Origin: Myxococcales bacterium
GTDB taxonomy: Bacteria; Myxococcota_A; Polyangia; Polyangiales; Polyangiaceae
Reading direction: 5' to 3'
Assembly: GCA_025362165.1 (NCBI GenBank)
Contig: JANYHY010000783.1
Span: forward strand, 1-9,674
Length of the DNA: 9,674 nt
The position numbers and the translations under genes were made by a program. Position 1 is the stretch's first letter. Each line of letters opens with the position of its first letter. The notes beneath the pieces were generated by a model, which worked only from the letters and a program-made list of their open reading frames with translations, did not search any database and was not told the DNA's origin. This document shows positions 7,850 to 9,674 of this stretch, piece by piece.

Positions 7850-8545
7850 CTAGATCGGCCCGTAGATGCGGGCTGCGCGGATCATGCCGCCCTCACCGCG
7901 CTCGAGGACGATCACGCCGGCGCCGCCGCTGCCACGGACCTCCATCGCGATCGCGGACAAGTCGTCGGCGAGGCTCGTCGCGAAGAGCTCTCCCGTGACG
8001 CCGCCCTCCGCCGGGCGATCGGCGCCCATGCCGTCGCGCAACCGCGCGCGCTCCTCGAAGCAAGGTGCGTGAGACCGACTGGTCAACGCAGCGAGCGAGT
8101 CTGCGGCGATGCCGAGGCTCTTGATGACTGCCCCAGCCAGTGTGGGTCCGACCACCTTGCCGCTCCAGAGCGCGGGGACGAAGTGCAGTCGAACCTCTAC
8201 CTCACGCTCCCGCTTGCGCTCGACGACCACCGCGGTGGGCACTCGCTGTCGCGCACCCTGCGGTCCGAAGAACAGCGTCCCTTCAGCGACATCGACCGAA
8301 GTGCCGATCACGGTGCTCGATTTTTCGAAACGCGCGGCGCGCTCCTTCATCCAATCGATCAGCTTGACCACGTGCTCTTTCGACGCTTCGTTCCGCGAGC
8401 CTCCGAACACGGGGTCATCGAAGCCGGCGCGATCACCGAGCCGCCGCAGCACGGGTTCGGCATCGCCCTCGCAGAGCGCGGAGAGCAGGACGTCGCACAA
8501 GCGACCTCGCATGCTGGATGCCGGTCCGTCACGCCCCATCGACAC
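7850..8545 (-). CDS. NTF2/SnoaL-like fold protein, unknown function
   Basis: The 231-residue soluble protein appears to have two parts. Residues about 12-125 resemble an NTF2-like (SnoaL-type) cone fold: an opening helix LCDVLLSALCEGDAEPVLRRL, then DRAGFDDPVFGG, a motif common in this superfamily, a helix ending KLIDWMKERAARF, and beta strands (TAVVVERKREREVEVRLHFVPALW). The second part (about 135-231) is shorter and ends in strands AIAMEVRGSG, GVIVLERGE, MIRAARIYGPI; it may be a diverged second half of the same fold. No catalytic residues can be assigned. GTG at 8545 is the outermost start; ATG at 8539 and ATG at 8512 (residue 12) are alternatives. A TACAAT hexamer on this strand at 8554-8549 would, if a real -10 box, favour 8512. 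It is divergent from HMG-CoA lyase with only 29 bp between the outermost starts. Confidence 0.7.
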   Translation of the reverse strand: MSMGRDGPASSMRGRLCDVLLSALCEGDAEPVLRRLGDRAGFDDPVFGGSRNEASKEHVVKLIDWMKERAARFEKSSTVIGTSVDVAEGTLFFGPQGARQRVPTAVVVERKREREVEVRLHFVPALWSGKVVGPTLAGAVIKSLGIAADSLAALTSRSHAPCFEERARLRDGMGADRPAEGGVTGELFATSLADDLSAIAMEVRGSGGAGVIVLERGEGGMIRAARIYGPI

Positions 8546-8574
8546 GACATTGTAATCGAGATAGTGCCAATTCG

Positions 8575-9498
8575 ATGCTTTTTGACCAACTTCCCCCCGA
8601 GGTCAGCGTCTACGAGGTGTCGCCTCGTGACGGTCTGCAGAACGAGAGCGCCACGGTTCCGCTACGTGGCAAGCTCCGTTTGATCGACGCGCTCGGGGCC
8701 GCTGGCTTGCGCCGCATCGAGATCACGAGCTTCGTGTCGCCCAAGTGGATCCCTCAGCTGGCAGACGCAGACGAGGTCGCGGCGGAGGTCATGGGCTCTC
8801 CGCGCGAGGGGATCGACTACTCCGCCTTGTGTCCGAACGCGCGCGGCCTCGAACGCGCGCGCGCCGCAGGAATCAAGGAGATCGCGGTGTTCTTGAGCGC
8901 CAGCGAGACTCACAACCAGAAGAACATCAACAAGACCATCAGCGAGACGATGGCGGCGTTCCAAGACACCGTGAAGCCTGCCGTCGCATCCGGCATGCGC
9001 GTGCGTGGCTATGTCTCGACCGTGTGGGGTTGTCCTTATGAGGGAGACGTCGATCCCAAACGAGCGCTCTCCATCGCGCGAGATCTGCTCGATCTCGGTT
9101 GCTACCAGGTATCGTTGAGCGACACGATCGGGAGCGGCACTCCGCTTCAGACCCGGCGCATCCTCGAGCTGGTGAAGACGGAGATCCCGACTGAGAAGCT
9201 CGCGATGCACATGCACGACACCCGCGGCACTGCGCTGGCGAACATCGTCGTCGGGCTCGAGCTCGGCATCCGAACGTTCGACGCATCGGTAGGTGGACTG
9301 GGCGGCTGCCCTTACGCGCCTGGCGCCGCTGGCAACGTCGCCACGGAGGACCTCGTCTACATGCTCCACGGCATGGGCATTCGCACGGGCATCGATCTCG
9401 AGCGCCTCGTCGAAGCGGGCAAAGCGGCAGAGAGCGTCGTCGCACGCCAACTACCAGGCAAGGTGCATCAAGCCGGCGTCCGTAGTCTCCGCGCGTGA
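8575..9498 (+). CDS. mvaB: Hydroxymethylglutaryl-CoA lyase
   Basis: Cleaves 3-hydroxy-3-methylglutaryl-CoA to acetyl-CoA and acetoacetate, the last step of leucine breakdown, in the cytoplasm. The 307-residue product has a TIM-barrel of the DRE-TIM metallolyase family with all key residues: R18-D19 (SPRDGLQNE; catalytic Arg and metal-binding Asp), the metal ligands H212 and H214 (MHMHDTRGT), the catalytic C245 on the mobile loop GGLGGCPYAPGAAGN, and the metal ligand N254. The spacings between these match the human enzyme (H to C 31, C to N 9), and the Cys-loop separates it from homocitrate or isopropylmalate synthases. ATG at 8575 is chosen because it gives the family length; the frame runs back to 8518 but that part overlaps the divergent gene. 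The ribosome site is weak. No other leucine-catabolic gene is in the window, although one could follow to the right. Myxobacteria use the HMG-CoA branch in isovaleryl-CoA metabolism, so the enzyme fits either direction of context. Confidence 0.96.
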   Translation: MLFDQLPPEVSVYEVSPRDGLQNESATVPLRGKLRLIDALGAAGLRRIEITSFVSPKWIPQLADADEVAAEVMGSPREGIDYSALCPNARGLERARAAGIKEIAVFLSASETHNQKNINKTISETMAAFQDTVKPAVASGMRVRGYVSTVWGCPYEGDVDPKRALSIARDLLDLGCYQVSLSDTIGSGTPLQTRRILELVKTEIPTEKLAMHMHDTRGTALANIVVGLELGIRTFDASVGGLGGCPYAPGAAGNVATEDLVYMLHGMGIRTGIDLERLVEAGKAAESVVARQLPGKVHQAGVRSLRA

Positions 9499-9674
9499 TC
9501 CCCACTAAATTGTAGCGTTCGTGCGGCCCTGTGGCGTTCGTGCAGGACCTCTCCATCTCTCCTCGCACGAAACGAGAAGAACAGGCAGCTTGAACACTAC
9601 TGCCGCAGGTCGCGATTTTGGCCCTCTTCGAGGTCACGTACAGCAGCAGTCGTTTTAAAGAAAAAGCACCGCGG
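9499..9674. other. Non-coding tail to the right edge
   Basis: Beyond the repeat and hairpin at 9515-9571 I see no supportable gene on either strand. The long opposite-strand frame entering this region is a mirror of the HMG-CoA lyase frame and has no plausible product. The final 30 bases turn A+T-rich (TTTTAAAGAAAAAG at 9653-9666), unlike the surrounding DNA. This could be the promoter region of a gene beyond the window, but no convincing -35/-10 pair can be placed. Confidence 0.5.
9515..9571. repeat. Repeated GCGTTCGTGC motif with downstream hairpin; possible terminator or binding site
   Basis: GCGTTCGTGC occurs twice in direct orientation (9515-9524 and 9534-9543, 19-bp period). A related inverted copy, GCACGAAACG, lies at 9565-9574. 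The second direct copy pairs with the inverted one: TTCGTGC (9537-9543) with GCACGAA (9565-9571), continued by AGGA (9544-9547) with TCCT (9560-9563) after one bulged C, leaving a 12-base loop. It lies 17-73 bp after the HMG-CoA lyase stop, so transcription termination is the simplest reading, though there is no T-run. The 19-bp spacing of the direct copies could also suit a regulator binding on one DNA face every two turns. Confidence 0.45.

Noticed and set aside
8549..8577. Sigma-54-type promoter on the - strand (TTGGCAC)
   Set aside because: TGGCAC is present but the matching TTGC box at the required distance is absent. Only a lone TACAAT -10-like hexamer can be noted.
7736..8683. Long + strand frame across the NTF2-like gene
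   Set aside because: It overlaps three better genes, has no recognisable domain and runs through the hairpin at 7812-7839. The - strand frame has fold-like sequence.

Overview
The window is G+C-rich with strong G/C preference at third codon positions. Its mix of genes suggests a myxobacterium or a relative (Myxococcota, perhaps Polyangia-like): an FHA protein with a degenerate GGDEF-like tail, several single-helix membrane proteins of unknown family, a zinc-ribbon membrane protein, and large lineage-restricted hypothetical proteins. This placement is inferred from gene content only, because no rRNA or other phylogenetic marker is present.

Layout. (1) Positions 1-1432, + strand: an FHA/GGDEF-like signalling protein cut by the left edge, then 11 bp later a single-pass membrane protein with a cysteine-containing outer domain. 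(2) Positions 1429-1498: a compact nested inverted repeat that supplies the stop codon of the second gene and lies between convergent genes. (3) Positions 1558-3951, - strand: two long paralogous genes of unknown function arranged as a direct tandem duplication. (4) Positions 3926-6576, + strand: a tiny exported membrane protein whose 5' end meets or overlaps the 5' end of the upstream paralog, then purF, then a zinc-ribbon/transmembrane protein. (5) Positions 6573-7793: an FAD monooxygenase that starts inside the stop codon of the zinc-ribbon gene (ATGA). (6) Positions 7850-8545, - strand: an NTF2/SnoaL-like protein, separated from the monooxygenase by a strong hairpin. (7) Positions 8575-9498, + strand: HMG-CoA lyase, followed by a non-coding tail with a repeated motif and a hairpin.

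Two enzymes can be named with certainty. PurF carries out the first committed step of purine synthesis. HMG-CoA lyase carries out the last step of leucine/HMG-CoA breakdown. They are not in operons with pathway partners here. The other genes look accessory or lineage-specific. I see no CRISPR array, tRNA, rRNA, transposase or phage gene. No stretch longer than about 180 bases lacks a gene.

The most interesting parts are the cloverleaf-like 70-base element at 1429-1498 and the tandem paralog pair. In that pair the downstream copy lacks the first codons of the other and differs by a one-base indel near the start, which bears on where both proteins really begin.
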